Notes: a model not told the origin generated them from the sequence alone. Shown: positions 27,568-37,183, counted from the stretch's first letter. The stretch: DNA of 64,000 nt from JAGOCV01 sp049445855 (GCF_049445855.1 NZ_JBMSDV010000001.1:1426001-1490000); one strand, 5' to 3'. A program made the numbers and translations.

Positions 27568-28242
27568 CTATCGGCGTGCGGCCCGGAGGGGAATGACTTT
27601 GGCGGTGACAGGACGGACGTCTTCGCCACTGTCTGCGAGGCCCAGACCGGCGAGGTAGGTGTCGAGCGCGCGCTTGCTGGTGACGACCAGATCGAATGCG
27701 CCGGGCGAGAGCAGCCAGTTCTGGATGAGCCCGTCGATCATGGCGTGCAGGCCGTGGGCGGCGATGGCGTGGGGCACGGGCAGTTTCACGCCGCGCTGGC
27801 GGGCGGCCACGCGCAGGCCGTCCTGCAGGTGGGCGACGCATTCGTCGCGCGCGGACAGGTGCCGCTCTTTCACGGCTTCCATTTCGTCGACGTATTCGAC
27901 CTTGTTCATGGCGATGTCGAACACGCGGCGTGCCTGCGGGTCTTCGATGACCTTGAGCAGCGCGTCGGTCATGGAGCTGCGGATCTTGACGAGCGGGTCG
28001 TCCGATTCGTCCAGCCGTTGCAGCGACTCTTCCATGGGCAGCGTGACGCGCTCCATCATGGCGTTGAAGAGGTCGGCCTTGTCCTTGAAGTGCCAGTAGA
28101 TGGCGCCGCGCGTGAGGCCAGCGGCCTGGGCGATGTCGTTGAGCGTGGTCCGCGATACGCCGCGCTGCTGGAACAGGTGCTCCGCCGCGTCCAGCAAGGC
28201 ATGGCGGGTGGCGAGGGCTTCCTCTTTAGTGCGGCGGACCAC
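27568..28242 (-). CDS. acrR: TetR family repressor of the RND efflux operon (AcrR/TtgR-like)
   Basis: This is a TetR-type repressor of 224 residues. The N-terminal HTH (residues about 12-58) contains GLTRGAIYWHFKDKADLF, nearly as in AcrR. The C-terminal drug-binding domain has the EYVDEM and LIQNWLLSPGAFDL segments of the AcrR/TtgR group. The protein starts at a GTG (28242). The divergent RND pump genes begin at 28469, and a palindrome strongly resembling the AcrR operator lies between them at 28334-28357. The protein most likely represses the pump and itself until a hydrophobic drug or solvent binds. Confidence 0.93.
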   Translation of the reverse strand: MVRRTKEEALATRHALLDAAEHLFQQRGVSRTTLNDIAQAAGLTRGAIYWHFKDKADLFNAMMERVTLPMEESLQRLDESDDPLVKIRSSMTDALLKVIEDPQARRVFDIAMNKVEYVDEMEAVKERHLSARDECVAHLQDGLRVAARQRGVKLPVPHAIAAHGLHAMIDGLIQNWLLSPGAFDLVVTSKRALDTYLAGLGLADSGEDVRPVTAKVIPLRAARR

Positions 28243-28333
28243 GGGCTGTCTCCTGACAAAATCTTGTTACGAACGGGGAAAATCTTGCAGTGGTCCCGGT
28301 GTAAAACCCGGGTTTCTGTAAGCCCAAGCCGTA

Positions 28334-28357
28334 ACTATACATTCACAAATGTATGTA
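28334..28357. promoter_or_regulatory. AcrR-type operator between the repressor and the RND pump
   Basis: The 226-bp divergent intergenic region contains a near-palindrome with arms TACATTCA/TGAATGTA-type sequence, centred near 28346. Compared with the 24-bp E. coli AcrR operator as I remember it, 21 of 24 positions agree; only the first three positions (28334-28336) differ. A TATACA that could serve as the -10 box of the pump promoter begins at 28336, so a bound repressor would block RNA polymerase. On the other strand TATAGT (28339-28334) could serve the repressor gene. The rest of the gap holds nothing further that I recognise. Confidence 0.82.
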
Positions 28358-28468
28358 AACTACGCCGCTTGCCGAAAACCCCAACCCCTTTGCAGTTGAT
28401 GCCCGCCGTGCGGGCTCCTGCTGTTGGGCATCAGTATCAATAACAACGCCTGTCCCGGAAGGAACCGC

Positions 28469-29701
28469 ATGCCTGCCTTGCGTCTTGTCTCCCCTGTTGC
28501 TTTCTCGTCCCGAAACCTCGTCTCCGTTCCCCTGCTTCTTGCGATCGCCCTGCTCCTGTCGGCCTGCGGCAAGAAAGACGCCCCGCAGGGCGGCGCTCCC
28601 GGTGGCGGCATGCCGCCCGCCGAAGTGGGCGTGGTGACCGTGACCCCGGGAGAAGTGGGCCTCATCACCGAGCTGCCGGGCCGGCTCGAAGCGTCGCGCG
28701 TGGCGCAGGTCCGGGCCCGCGCCGCCGGCATCCTGCAGGAACGCCTGTTCCGCGAAGGCAGCGACGTGAAGGCGGGCCAGCCGCTGTTCCGCATCGATTC
28801 CGCGCCGTACGCCGCGCAGACCGAATCGGCCAAGGCGTCGCAGGCCCGCGCAGAAGCGAATCTGCAGCAAGCCACGGCCCTTGCCGAGCGCTACAAGCCG
28901 CTGGTCGAAGCCAATGCGGTGAGCAAGCAGGAATACGCCAACGCGGTCGCCGCGCAGAAGCAGGCCGAGGCTGATGTGGCCGTGGCCAAGGCAGCCGTGA
29001 CGACGGCCGGCATCAACCTCGGTTACGCCTCCGTGACTTCGCCGATCTCCGGCCGCATCGGCCGCGCGCTGGTGACCGAAGGCGCGCTGGTCGGCCAGGG
29101 CGAAGCCACGCAGCTTGCCGTGGTGCAGCAGATCGACCCGATGTACGTGAACTTCACGCAGTCCGCGGCAGACGTGATGAAGCTGCGCCGCGCGATGGAA
29201 ACCGGCCAGTTCAAGCGCGCCAGCGGTCAGGACGCCGCCAGCGTGCGCATCGTGCTGGAAGACGGCACCGAATACGCGCGCCCCGGCAAGCTGCTGTTCT
29301 CCGACCTCACGGTAGACAGCACCACGGGCCAGGTCACGCTGCGCGCCGAAGTGCCCAACCCCGGCGGCACGCTGCTGCCCGGCCTGTATGTGCGCGTGCG
29401 CCTCGAACAGGCGCAGGCCACCAACGCCATCACGCTGCCCCAGCAGGCCGTGACGCGCACCGCCAACGCCGACACGGTGATGGTGGTCGGCCCCGACGGC
29501 AAGGTGAGCCCCCGCACCATCAAGATCGGTTCGGCCAAGGGCAACCAGTGGGTGGTGCTCGATGGCCTGAAGGCCGGTGAGCAGGTCATGGTGGACGGCT
29601 TCCAGAAGCTGCAGGGTGGCGCGCCGGTGAAGCCGGTGCCATGGAAACCTGCCGCCAAATCAGAAGAAACCTCTGCTGCCCCGGCACCGGCCAAGCAGTA
29701 A
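28469..29701 (+). CDS. acrA: RND efflux periplasmic adaptor lipoprotein (AcrA/MexA-like)
   Basis: This is the membrane-fusion subunit that links the inner-membrane pump to the outer-membrane channel. The protein has 410 residues. A lipoprotein signal peptide ends in the lipobox LLSAC with C33 as the lipidated cysteine. The lipoyl half-motifs (RVAQVRARAAGILQERLF and GYASVTSPISGRIGRALV) and a helical hairpin in between are typical. The start at 28469 follows GGAAGGA (28457-28463). The longer frame from 28424 would destroy the signal peptide. It is the first gene of the pump operon. Confidence 0.95.
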   Translation: MPALRLVSPVAFSSRNLVSVPLLLAIALLLSACGKKDAPQGGAPGGGMPPAEVGVVTVTPGEVGLITELPGRLEASRVAQVRARAAGILQERLFREGSDVKAGQPLFRIDSAPYAAQTESAKASQARAEANLQQATALAERYKPLVEANAVSKQEYANAVAAQKQAEADVAVAKAAVTTAGINLGYASVTSPISGRIGRALVTEGALVGQGEATQLAVVQQIDPMYVNFTQSAADVMKLRRAMETGQFKRASGQDAASVRIVLEDGTEYARPGKLLFSDLTVDSTTGQVTLRAEVPNPGGTLLPGLYVRVRLEQAQATNAITLPQQAVTRTANADTVMVVGPDGKVSPRTIKIGSAKGNQWVVLDGLKAGEQVMVDGFQKLQGGAPVKPVPWKPAAKSEETSAAPAPAKQ

Positions 29702-29714
29702 GGAGTCCCTCTCA

Positions 29715-32700
29715 ATGGCAAAGTTTTTTATCGATCGGCCCATCTTCGCGTGGGTGATCGCACTGTTCGTGATCGTGATGGGCGTCGTGTCGATCACGCA
29801 ACTGCCCATCGCCCAATATCCGCCGGTGGCGCCGCCTGCCATCGTCATCAATGCCGCCTATCCGGGCGCTTCCGCACAGACACTGGAAGACAGCGTGCTG
29901 TCGGTGATCGAGCGCGAAATGAACGGCTCGCCCGGCATGGTCTACATGGAATCGGTCGCGCAGGCCGATGGCACGGGCAGCATCACCATCTCGTTCCAGC
30001 CCGGCACCAATGCCGACCTGGCGCAGGTGGACGTGCAGAACCGCCTGTCGCGCGCCTCGCCCCGCCTGCCCGCCGCGGTGACGCAGCAGGGTGTGCGCGT
30101 GGACAAGTCGCGCTCCAACTTCCTGCTGTTCACGATCCTGTCTTCCGACAACCCGGCGCACGACCCGGTGTTCCTGGGTGACTACGCGTCGCGCAACATC
30201 ATCCCGGAAATCCAGCGCCTGCCCGGCATCGGCCAGGCCCAGCAGTTCGGCACCGAGCGCGCCATGCGCATCTGGATCGATCCGGCCAAGCTGACCGGCT
30301 TCAACCTGTCGGCTGCAGACGTGCGCACCGCCATCGCATCGCAGAACGCACAGGTGGCCTCCGGCACCATCGGCGACCTGCCCAACATCTCGGGCCAGGG
30401 CATCACCGCGACGGTGGTGGTCAATGGGCAGCTCACGAGCGTCGAGCAGTTCGGCAACGTCGTGCTGCGCGCCAACACCGACGGCTCCACCGTGCGCCTG
30501 AAGGACGTGGCCCGCATCGAACTGGGTGGCCAGAGCTACGCCACCTCCGCACGCCTGAACGGCAAGCCGTCCACCGGTATCGGTGTGCAGCTCTCGCCCT
30601 CGGGCAACGCGCTGGCCGCCGCCAAGGCGGTGCGACAACGCATGGACGAGCTCCAGCGCTTTTTCCCCGAAGGCGTGAAATACGCCATTCCCTACGACAG
30701 CTCGCGCTTTGTCAGCATCTCGATCCGCCAGGTGGCCGAGACGCTGGTGGAAGCCGTGGTGCTGGTGTTCCTGGTGATGTTCCTGTTCCTGCAGAACTGG
30801 CGCTACACCATCATCCCGACCATCGTGGTGCCGGTGGCGCTGCTCGGCACGTTCGCGATGCTGCTGGCGCTGGGCTTCTCGATCAACGTGCTCACCATGT
30901 TCGGCATGGTGCTGGTGATCGGCATCGTGGTGGACGACGCCATCGTGGTGGTGGAAAACGTCGAGCGCATCATGAGCGAGGAAGGGCTGTCACCGCTGGA
31001 AGCCACACGCAAGGCGATGGGCCAGATCTCCGGCGCCATCATCGGCGTGACCGTGGTGCTGATCTCGGTATTCGTGCCGCTCGCATTCTTCAGCGGCTCG
31101 GTCGGCAACATCTATCGCCAGTTCTCTGCGGTGATGGTGACATCCATCGCGTTCTCGGCGTTCATGGCGCTGTCGCTCACGCCCGCGCTGTGCGCCACGC
31201 TTCTCAAGCCGGTGGCAGCGGGCCACAACCACGAAAAGAAGGGCTTCTTCGGCTGGTTCAACCGCAGCTTCTCGCGCACCGCCAAGGGCTACGAAAGCGT
31301 GGTCGCACGCATCCTCAAGCGCGCTGCACGCTACCTGGTCATCTACGCCGCAATCATCGGCGTGGTGGCGTTCGTCTACACGCGCCTGCCCACATCGTTC
31401 CTGCCGGGTGAAGACCAGGGCACGATGCTCGTCAACATCCAGCTGCCGCCGGGCGCCACCATCGAGCGCACCCAGGCCGTGATGGAACAGGTCGAAGGCT
31501 TCATCCTCAAGCAGCCGGAAGTGGAGAGCATGGTCGGCGTGATGGGCTTCAGCTTCTCGGGCCAGGGGCAGAACGCCGCACTCGCCTTCGTGACGCTAAA
31601 GGACTGGTCCGAACGCAAGGAGCCGGGGCAATCTGCCGATGCACTGGCCGGCCGCGCGTTCGGCGCACTCATGGGCATCCGCGACGCGTTCATCTATCCG
31701 CTGAGCCCGCCGCCGATTCCGGAACTGGGTGCGGCCTCGGGCTTCACCTTCCGCCTGCAGGACCGCGGTGGCCAGGGCCACGAGAAGCTGATCGCCGCGC
31801 GCAACCAGCTGCTGGGCATGGCGGCGCAGAGCAAGATCATCACGCAGGTGCGCCCCGACGGCCTGGAAGATGCGCCGCAACTGCGCATCGACATCGACCG
31901 TGACAAGGCCAACGCGCTGGGCGTGCCTTTCGAGTCGATCAACAGCGCGCTGTCGACGGCCCTGGGGTCGTCTTACGTGAATGACTTCCCGAACGCGGGT
32001 CGCCTGCAACGCGTGGTGATCCAGGCCGATGCGCCCGCGCGCATGCAACCGGAAGACCTGCTCAAGCTCAACGCCAGCAACAGCAAGGGCCAGCCGGTTC
32101 CGCTGTCGGCCTTTGCAACGACGCGCTGGATCACCGGCGCCATGCAGACCGTGCGCTACAACGGCTACCCGGCCGTGCGCATCAGCGGCTCGGCCGCGCC
32201 GGGCTACAGCTCGGGTGCCGCCATGGCCGAGATGGAACGCCTCGCATCGCAACTGCCGCAGGGCTTCGGCTTCGAGTGGACCGGCCAGTCGCGCGAAGAA
32301 AAGCTCGCCGGCGCGCAGGCGCTCATCCTCTACGGCTTCGCGATCCTGGCGGTGTTCCTGTGCCTGGCCGCGCTGTACGAGAGCTGGTCGATCCCGCTGT
32401 CGGTCATCCTGGTGGTTCCGCTGGGCGTGCTGGGCGTGGTGCTGGGCACCCTGTTCCGGGGCATGTCGAACGACGTGTACTTCCAGGTGGGGCTGATCAC
32501 GATCATCGGCTTGTCGGCGAAGAACGCCATCCTGATCATCGAGTTCGCGAAAGACCTGCAGGCGCAGGGCCGCACGGCGGTGGAAGCCGCGCTCGAGGCC
32601 GCGCACCTGCGCTTCCGCCCGATCGTGATGACCTCGCTCGCGTTCATCCTGGGCGTGGTGCCGCTGTTCATCGCATCGGGCGCCGGCTCGGCCGCGCAAC

Positions 32701-32876
32701 GCGCCCTGGGCACCGGCGTGATCGGCGGCATGATCACCGCGGTGGTGCTGGCCGTGTTCTTCGTGCCGGTGTTCTTCGTGGTGGTGCGTGGCATCTTCAA
32801 GGGAAGCAAGCGGCAACATGAGATGTACGCCAAGCACGCGACAGCGGCCGGCGTGGGAGAAAAGCCCCATGACTAA
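29715..32876 (+). CDS. acrB: RND multidrug efflux permease (AcrB/MexB-like)
   Basis: This is the inner-membrane proton/drug antiporter of 1053 residues, the usual size for HAE-1 family pumps. The N terminus MAKFFIDRPIFAWVIAL is the standard opening. The proton-relay aspartates are visible in GIVVDDAIVVVENVERIM. Twelve hydrophobic segments and two large periplasmic loops are evident. The gene starts 13 bp after the adaptor gene, and its 3' end overlaps the outer-membrane factor gene by 8 bp. Drug or solvent export is expected; the spectrum cannot be read from the sequence. Confidence 0.97.
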   Translation: MAKFFIDRPIFAWVIALFVIVMGVVSITQLPIAQYPPVAPPAIVINAAYPGASAQTLEDSVLSVIEREMNGSPGMVYMESVAQADGTGSITISFQPGTNADLAQVDVQNRLSRASPRLPAAVTQQGVRVDKSRSNFLLFTILSSDNPAHDPVFLGDYASRNIIPEIQRLPGIGQAQQFGTERAMRIWIDPAKLTGFNLSAADVRTAIASQNAQVASGTIGDLPNISGQGITATVVVNGQLTSVEQFGNVVLRANTDGSTVRLKDVARIELGGQSYATSARLNGKPSTGIGVQLSPSGNALAAAKAVRQRMDELQRFFPEGVKYAIPYDSSRFVSISIRQVAETLVEAVVLVFLVMFLFLQNWRYTIIPTIVVPVALLGTFAMLLALGFSINVLTMFGMVLVIGIVVDDAIVVVENVERIMSEEGLSPLEATRKAMGQISGAIIGVTVVLISVFVPLAFFSGSVGNIYRQFSAVMVTSIAFSAFMALSLTPALCATLLKPVAAGHNHEKKGFFGWFNRSFSRTAKGYESVVARILKRAARYLVIYAAIIGVVAFVYTRLPTSFLPGEDQGTMLVNIQLPPGATIERTQAVMEQVEGFILKQPEVESMVGVMGFSFSGQGQNAALAFVTLKDWSERKEPGQSADALAGRAFGALMGIRDAFIYPLSPPPIPELGAASGFTFRLQDRGGQGHEKLIAARNQLLGMAAQSKIITQVRPDGLEDAPQLRIDIDRDKANALGVPFESINSALSTALGSSYVNDFPNAGRLQRVVIQADAPARMQPEDLLKLNASNSKGQPVPLSAFATTRWITGAMQTVRYNGYPAVRISGSAAPGYSSGAAMAEMERLASQLPQGFGFEWTGQSREEKLAGAQALILYGFAILAVFLCLAALYESWSIPLSVILVVPLGVLGVVLGTLFRGMSNDVYFQVGLITIIGLSAKNAILIIEFAKDLQAQGRTAVEAALEAAHLRFRPIVMTSLAFILGVVPLFIASGAGSAAQRALGTGVIGGMITAVVLAVFFVPVFFVVVRGIFKGSKRQHEMYAKHATAAGVGEKPHD

Positions 32877-34338
32877 GACCAACTTCAAACTCGATACGCA
32901 GCGCCGCCTGTTCATGCTGGCACCGCTGGCATTGGCCGTGCTCACGGGCTGCTCGATGATTCCCGAATACCAGCGCCCCGCAGCGCCGGTGTCAGCCACC
33001 TTCCCGGGCAGCCCCGCTGCCACCGCCGGCCAGACGGCCAGCGCCGCGGCGAACATCGACTGGCAGGACTACTTCACCGATGCGCGGCTCAAGCAGTTGA
33101 TCGGCATCGCGCTGGAGAACAACCGTGACCTGCGCGTCGCCATGCTCAACGTCGAGCAGGCGCGTGCGCAGTTCCAGATCCGCCGGGCCGACCAGTTCCC
33201 CACCATCAACGCAGCGGCGAATGCATCGCGGCAGCCCAACGCGTTCAATGGCGACCTCACCAACAGCTTCAGCGTGGGCCTGGCCCTTTCCGCCTGGGAG
33301 ATCGACTTCTTCGGTCGCATCGCGAGCCTGAAGGAGCAGGCGCTGGCGCAGTATCTGGCCACCGACGAGGGCCGCAAGGCCGCACAGATCACGCTCGTGA
33401 GTGCCGTGGCAACCAACTGGCTCACGCTGCTGGCCGACGAGGAACTGCTCTCCATCACGCGCCAGACGGTCGAGACGCGCGAAGAGTCGATGAAGCTCAC
33501 GAAGCTGCGCTTCGACAACGGCGCGTCGTCCGAGCTGGACTACCGCCAGGCCGAGTCGCTGACCGAATCGGCCCGCGCCACGCTGGCGCAGGTGCAACGG
33601 CAGCGCGCGCTCGACGAGAACGCGCTGGTGCTGCTGCTCGGCCAGCCCGTGCCGCAGGGTGTGCTGGCCGGCGGCACCGCGCGCCTGACCGATGCGCTGG
33701 ACCTGCCCCAAGTGCCCGCCGGCCTGCCCTCGGATCTGCTGGTCAACCGGCCCGACATCCGCCAGGCGGAGCAGCAGCTCATCGCGTCCAACGCCAATAT
33801 CGGCGCGGCGCGGGCGGCGTTCTTCCCGCGCATTTCGCTCACTGCGCAGGTCGGCACGGCCAGCAACGAGCTCGACGGCCTGTTCAAGAGCGGCTCGTGG
33901 GGCTTCACGCTGGCACCACAACTGCTGCTGCCGATCTTCGATGCAGGTCGCAACCAGGCCGGCCTCGAATCCGCGAACGCGGCGCGCAGCATCGCAGTCG
34001 CCCAGTACGAAAAGTCGATCCAGACCGCTTTCCGCGAAGTGGCGGATGCGCTGGCCGGTCGCGCCACGCTGGCCGAGCAGCTGAGGGCCCAACGCGCCCA
34101 GGCTGCGGCGGAATCGCAACGCTTCAAGCTGTCCGATTTGCGCTACCGCAACGGCATCGCGAGCTATCTGGACATGCTGGACGCCCAGCGCTCGCTGTTC
34201 ACGGCCCAGCAGGCCGTGGTGCAGACGCGACTGGCGCAACTGCAGAACCAGGTGCAGACGTACAAGGTTCTGGGCGGCGGCTGGAAGGAGCCCGTCCCGG
34301 CGGCGACGGCGGCCGCGCCGGCAGGCACCCCGCGCTGA
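32869..34338 (+). CDS. oprM: Outer-membrane efflux lipoprotein (OprM/NodT family)
   Basis: This is the outer-membrane channel of the tripartite pump, 489 residues. The lipobox LTGC places the lipidated cysteine at C28. Two OEP repeats of coiled helices follow, with family segments such as DWQDYFTDARLKQLI, SAWEIDFFGR and RPDIRQAEQQLI. The ATG at 32869 overlaps the end of the permease gene; the longer frame from 32788 runs inside that gene. Its position as third gene fits the MexAB-OprM arrangement. Confidence 0.95.
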   Translation: MTKTNFKLDTQRRLFMLAPLALAVLTGCSMIPEYQRPAAPVSATFPGSPAATAGQTASAAANIDWQDYFTDARLKQLIGIALENNRDLRVAMLNVEQARAQFQIRRADQFPTINAAANASRQPNAFNGDLTNSFSVGLALSAWEIDFFGRIASLKEQALAQYLATDEGRKAAQITLVSAVATNWLTLLADEELLSITRQTVETREESMKLTKLRFDNGASSELDYRQAESLTESARATLAQVQRQRALDENALVLLLGQPVPQGVLAGGTARLTDALDLPQVPAGLPSDLLVNRPDIRQAEQQLIASNANIGAARAAFFPRISLTAQVGTASNELDGLFKSGSWGFTLAPQLLLPIFDAGRNQAGLESANAARSIAVAQYEKSIQTAFREVADALAGRATLAEQLRAQRAQAAAESQRFKLSDLRYRNGIASYLDMLDAQRSLFTAQQAVVQTRLAQLQNQVQTYKVLGGGWKEPVPAATAAAPAGTPR

Positions 34339-34410
34339 CGGCGTTTTCCGCGGGGGCGACCGCTATAATCAAAGGTTGATTTGCCAAGCCCCCGATTTCT
34401 GAGGACGCCA

Positions 34411-35043
34411 ATGAGCGATAACGCCCACGAAGAAGCCCATACCGGCCCGATCAAGACACCGAAGCAGTTGCTGGTGACGGTGTTTTTCTCGTTCGTAGTC
34501 CCCATTTTCGTGATCATCGGCCTCGTGCTGTACGTGGTGTCGGCGGCCAACCCCGCCAGCAGCCCGAACCCCACGTCCATGAGTCTCGGCGGCGTGAGCG
34601 AGCAGGCCCATGCGCAGGGCGTCGCCCATCGCCTCATGAAGGTGGGCTCCATCGAGATCCGTGACGCCAACCGTCCGCTTCAGGCCGGTGAAGCCGTCTT
34701 CAAGGCGCAATGTGCCGCCTGCCACGCCACCGGTGCCGCCGGCGCTCCCAAACTGGGTGACGTCGGCGCCTGGGCCGCCCGCATCAAGACCGGTTACGAA
34801 GCCCTGCTGAACTCCGCCCTGAAGGGCAAGGGCGCCATGGCCCCGCAGGCCGGCGGCGACTTCGAGGACGTGGAAATCGGCCGTGCCGTGGTCTACATGG
34901 CCAACGCAGCCGGCGCCAAGTTCGCCGAGCCGCAACGTCCTGCTGCTCCTGCGACTGCGGAAGGTGCTGCGCCTGCAGCCGGTGCCGCCGTTGTCGCAAC
35001 GCCTGCTGCGCCGACCTCGCCCTCGCCGCCGCCTGCCAAGTAA
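34411..35043 (+). CDS. Membrane-anchored c-type cytochrome (cytochrome c5-like)
   Basis: The N terminus is hydrophilic, followed by one membrane helix at about residues 19-43. The heme c motif CAACH is at 101-105, with a likely axial methionine in KGAMAPQAGG. The tail (after about residue 168) is rich in alanine and proline. The protein has 210 residues. The ATG at 34411 follows GAGGA at 34401. The cytochrome probably faces the periplasm and shuttles electrons in the respiratory chain. A strong terminator follows at 35070-35094. Confidence 0.9.
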   Translation: MSDNAHEEAHTGPIKTPKQLLVTVFFSFVVPIFVIIGLVLYVVSAANPASSPNPTSMSLGGVSEQAHAQGVAHRLMKVGSIEIRDANRPLQAGEAVFKAQCAACHATGAAGAPKLGDVGAWAARIKTGYEALLNSALKGKGAMAPQAGGDFEDVEIGRAVVYMANAAGAKFAEPQRPAAPATAEGAAPAAGAAVVATPAAPTSPSPPPAK

Positions 35044-35069
35044 CCCAAGGGCAGTTCGTGCCCCTCCAG

Positions 35070-35095
35070 AAAAGCCGGTCAGTGACCGGCTTTTT
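35070..35095. terminator. Rho-independent terminator, cytochrome gene / convergent hypothetical gene
   Basis: Stem AAAGCCGGTC (35071-35080) pairs with GACCGGCTTT (35084-35093) around a 3-nt loop, and runs of A and T flank it. It can act in both directions. It lies 27 bp after the cytochrome stop and overlaps the last codons of the converging minus-strand gene, which ends at 35079. Confidence 0.9.
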
Positions 35096-35651
35096 CTGTT
35101 TGTGCCGCTGCCTGCACCGCCGCCGGACTCCGCACGAAGCCGAAGCGCCGGGGCAATTCGGCCAAGGCCACCTCCTGCGGCACCCACAGACCCTGCTCGA
35201 CGGCCTGCGCCGCGACCGGTACGTCCAGCGTATGCACCAGACCCAGGCCGATCTCCGCCTCGACATAGACATGCCCGGCTTCGTCGAGGAGGCAACGCTG
35301 CACGCGGGCCGGCTGGCCGGTGTGCGCCGTGACAGCGAAGTCCTCGCTCACTCGCCAGACGAGCGGCGTGATTTCGAGCTCCACATAGACGCGCTGGGGT
35401 CCGTTCTGGAAGAACCACTGCCCTTGCGCATCGCAGTCGTAGTTGCGATGGATGAACGCGATGAGTTTCTCGTGCCGCAGCAGCGAGCCGCGCGACGCGG
35501 GCGTGCCGCCGTCCGCCGCTGCGAACGGACCGGCGGCCTGGGCCTTGTCGTCACGCATGTACCAGTGGCCGCGCGCATCCAGTCCGAGCCAGCCGTAGCA
35601 ATGGGGAACGTTGGGCCACTTGGCGATGGCCTGTCTGACGATGTCGTCCAT
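35079..35651 (-). CDS. Conserved hypothetical protein, Burkholderiales type (DUF2946-like; assignment uncertain)
   Basis: The protein has 190 residues with no signal peptide or membrane helix. It begins MDDIVRQAIAKWPNVPHCYG at an ATG at 35651. The frame is open further upstream, but only opposite other sequence of different character. The segments FFQNGPQRVYVELEITPLVW and LLDEAGHVY are reminiscent of a domain of unknown function common in Comamonadaceae. I am not certain of its number. The stop codon falls inside the shared terminator hairpin. The function is unknown. Confidence 0.75.
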   Translation of the reverse strand: MDDIVRQAIAKWPNVPHCYGWLGLDARGHWYMRDDKAQAAGPFAAADGGTPASRGSLLRHEKLIAFIHRNYDCDAQGQWFFQNGPQRVYVELEITPLVWRVSEDFAVTAHTGQPARVQRCLLDEAGHVYVEAEIGLGLVHTLDVPVAAQAVEQGLWVPQEVALAELPRRFGFVRSPAAVQAAAQTEKAGH

Positions 35652-35695
35652 GCGGTCATTGTGCCCGGCAACCCGCGCACCAGGCGGGGCCTGGG

Positions 35696-36685
35696 TTACG
35701 ACATGTGATCGAGCAGCCAGCCGCCGACGGCTTCGGGCATGGTGTGTACATGCCCCGGCCAGCGTCCACCCGGAAAGCCCACATGCCCACCGTGCCCGGG
35801 CTGCCACAGCGTGACGAAGCGGCCGACTTCCTGCGCGTGCGGCAGGCTGTGCCCCGGAACGAACGGGTCGTTGCGCGCATTCAGCACGAGGGCGGGGATG
35901 CGGATGCGGTTCAGGTGCGGCTTGGCGGATGCACGCGCCCAATAGTCCTCGGTGCTGGCGTAGCCATGCAGCGGCGCGGTGAACACGTTGTCGAACGCGT
36001 AGATGTCGCGCGCGGCGCGCAGCGCGTCGGCGTCGAACAGGCCGGGATGCTGCGCCAGCTTGCGCAGGGCCTTGGGCTTCATGGAGTTGAGGAACATGCG
36101 GCCGTAGACCTGCCGGTTGAAGCCCACGCCGATGGCATGCCCGCCGGCCGCGAGATCGATCGGTGAGCTCACGGCCGCCACGGCACGCGCGGTCCGGGCT
36201 GCGTCGTCACCAGCCTCTTCGGCCCAGCGCAGCAACGCATTGCCGCCGAGCGAGACGCCCACCGCCACGAGCTCACCGCCACCCTTCGCACGATGCTGCG
36301 CGGCCAGGCGCTCGAGGATCCAGCCGATCTCTTCATGGTCGCCCGAGTGGTAGGCGCGCGGCGCGAGGTTCAGCTCGCCGCTGCAGCCCCGGAAGTGCGG
36401 CACCGCATAAGCAAGGCCCCGCTGGCGCGCGAAATCGGCGAACGACTGCGCATAGTGGCTGGCCGACGATCCTTCGAGGCCGTGGAACAGCACCAGGAGT
36501 TTCTGCCCCGGAAGGGGCGGGATGTCGGCCGCATGGTCGACATCGATGAAGTCGCCGTCGGGTGTGTGCCAGCGCTCACGCGTGAAGCGCGGTGCGGCAC
36601 CCGTGTAACGGCGACCGTAGAGCGCGGGCCAGATGGTCTGGAGATTTCCGCCCGGAAGCCACGATGGCGCCCTGTACTCCTGCAT
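35696..36685 (-). CDS. Alpha/beta hydrolase, YheT family
   Basis: This is an alpha/beta-hydrolase of 329 residues of the YheT/ABHD1-3 type. The N-terminal PSWLPGGNLQTIWPAL is a family signature. The nucleophile motif is GVSLGGNALLRW. The acid lies in NARNDPFVPG and the catalytic histidine in PGHGGHVGF. The family is widespread, with proposed esterase or lipase activity, but its physiological substrate is not established. It lies in a minus-strand run downstream of the NTF2-like protein gene (21-bp gap). Confidence 0.91.
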   Translation of the reverse strand: MQEYRAPSWLPGGNLQTIWPALYGRRYTGAAPRFTRERWHTPDGDFIDVDHAADIPPLPGQKLLVLFHGLEGSSASHYAQSFADFARQRGLAYAVPHFRGCSGELNLAPRAYHSGDHEEIGWILERLAAQHRAKGGGELVAVGVSLGGNALLRWAEEAGDDAARTARAVAAVSSPIDLAAGGHAIGVGFNRQVYGRMFLNSMKPKALRKLAQHPGLFDADALRAARDIYAFDNVFTAPLHGYASTEDYWARASAKPHLNRIRIPALVLNARNDPFVPGHSLPHAQEVGRFVTLWQPGHGGHVGFPGGRWPGHVHTMPEAVGGWLLDHMS

Positions 36686-36706
36686 GCTGTCTGCACGGAT
36701 CCCGGG

Positions 36707-37156
36707 TCAGTGCAGCATGGACGGCCGCTCGGCCGGCGCTTCAGCTTCGCGCGCTGTGCCGGGGCTGGCATGGTGGGCGACCATGCGCCAGCCCTGCGCG
36801 GTCTTGTGATAGACGTTGGTGGCCACCACCCACGCGTGGCGCGGGCCTTCGGGCGTGAGCACGTCGATGCGTTCGAGCAGGTTGTGCACCGAACTGCCCA
36901 GCGCGTGCACGCGATGCACCCGCTCCGGCCGCGCGCTGATGCTGCCGTTGGCGAACATGGCTTCGAACGCCGCGCGGATCGCGCCGCTGCCCACCAGGCG
37001 CGGGCCACCGGGGTGGACGCAGACGATGTCGTCCTCGTCGGCCCAGCAGGCCATCAGCTTGTCGAGGTCGGCGTTCTGCAGCGCTTCGTAGAAAGCGGTT
37101 TCGACATCGTCGGCGCTTCCGCCGATGGTGGCTGCCTGGAGTTTGGCCTTGGACAT
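36707..37156 (-). CDS. NTF2-like/SnoaL-type domain protein
   Basis: This is a small cone-shaped NTF2-fold protein of 149 residues. Characteristic segments are FYEALQNADLDKLMACWADE near the N terminus and WVVATNVYHKTAQGWRMVAHH near the C terminus, as in DUF4440/SnoaL-like proteins. Such proteins act as small enzymes, isomerases or binding proteins. No catalytic set is obvious. It lies between the YheT hydrolase gene and the Rossmann protein gene on the same strand. The function is unknown. Confidence 0.85.
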   Translation of the reverse strand: MSKAKLQAATIGGSADDVETAFYEALQNADLDKLMACWADEDDIVCVHPGGPRLVGSGAIRAAFEAMFANGSISARPERVHRVHALGSSVHNLLERIDVLTPEGPRHAWVVATNVYHKTAQGWRMVAHHASPGTAREAEAPAERPSMLH

Positions 37157-37183
37157 GCGTTTATCTCGGGTTTCGAGCCTGAT

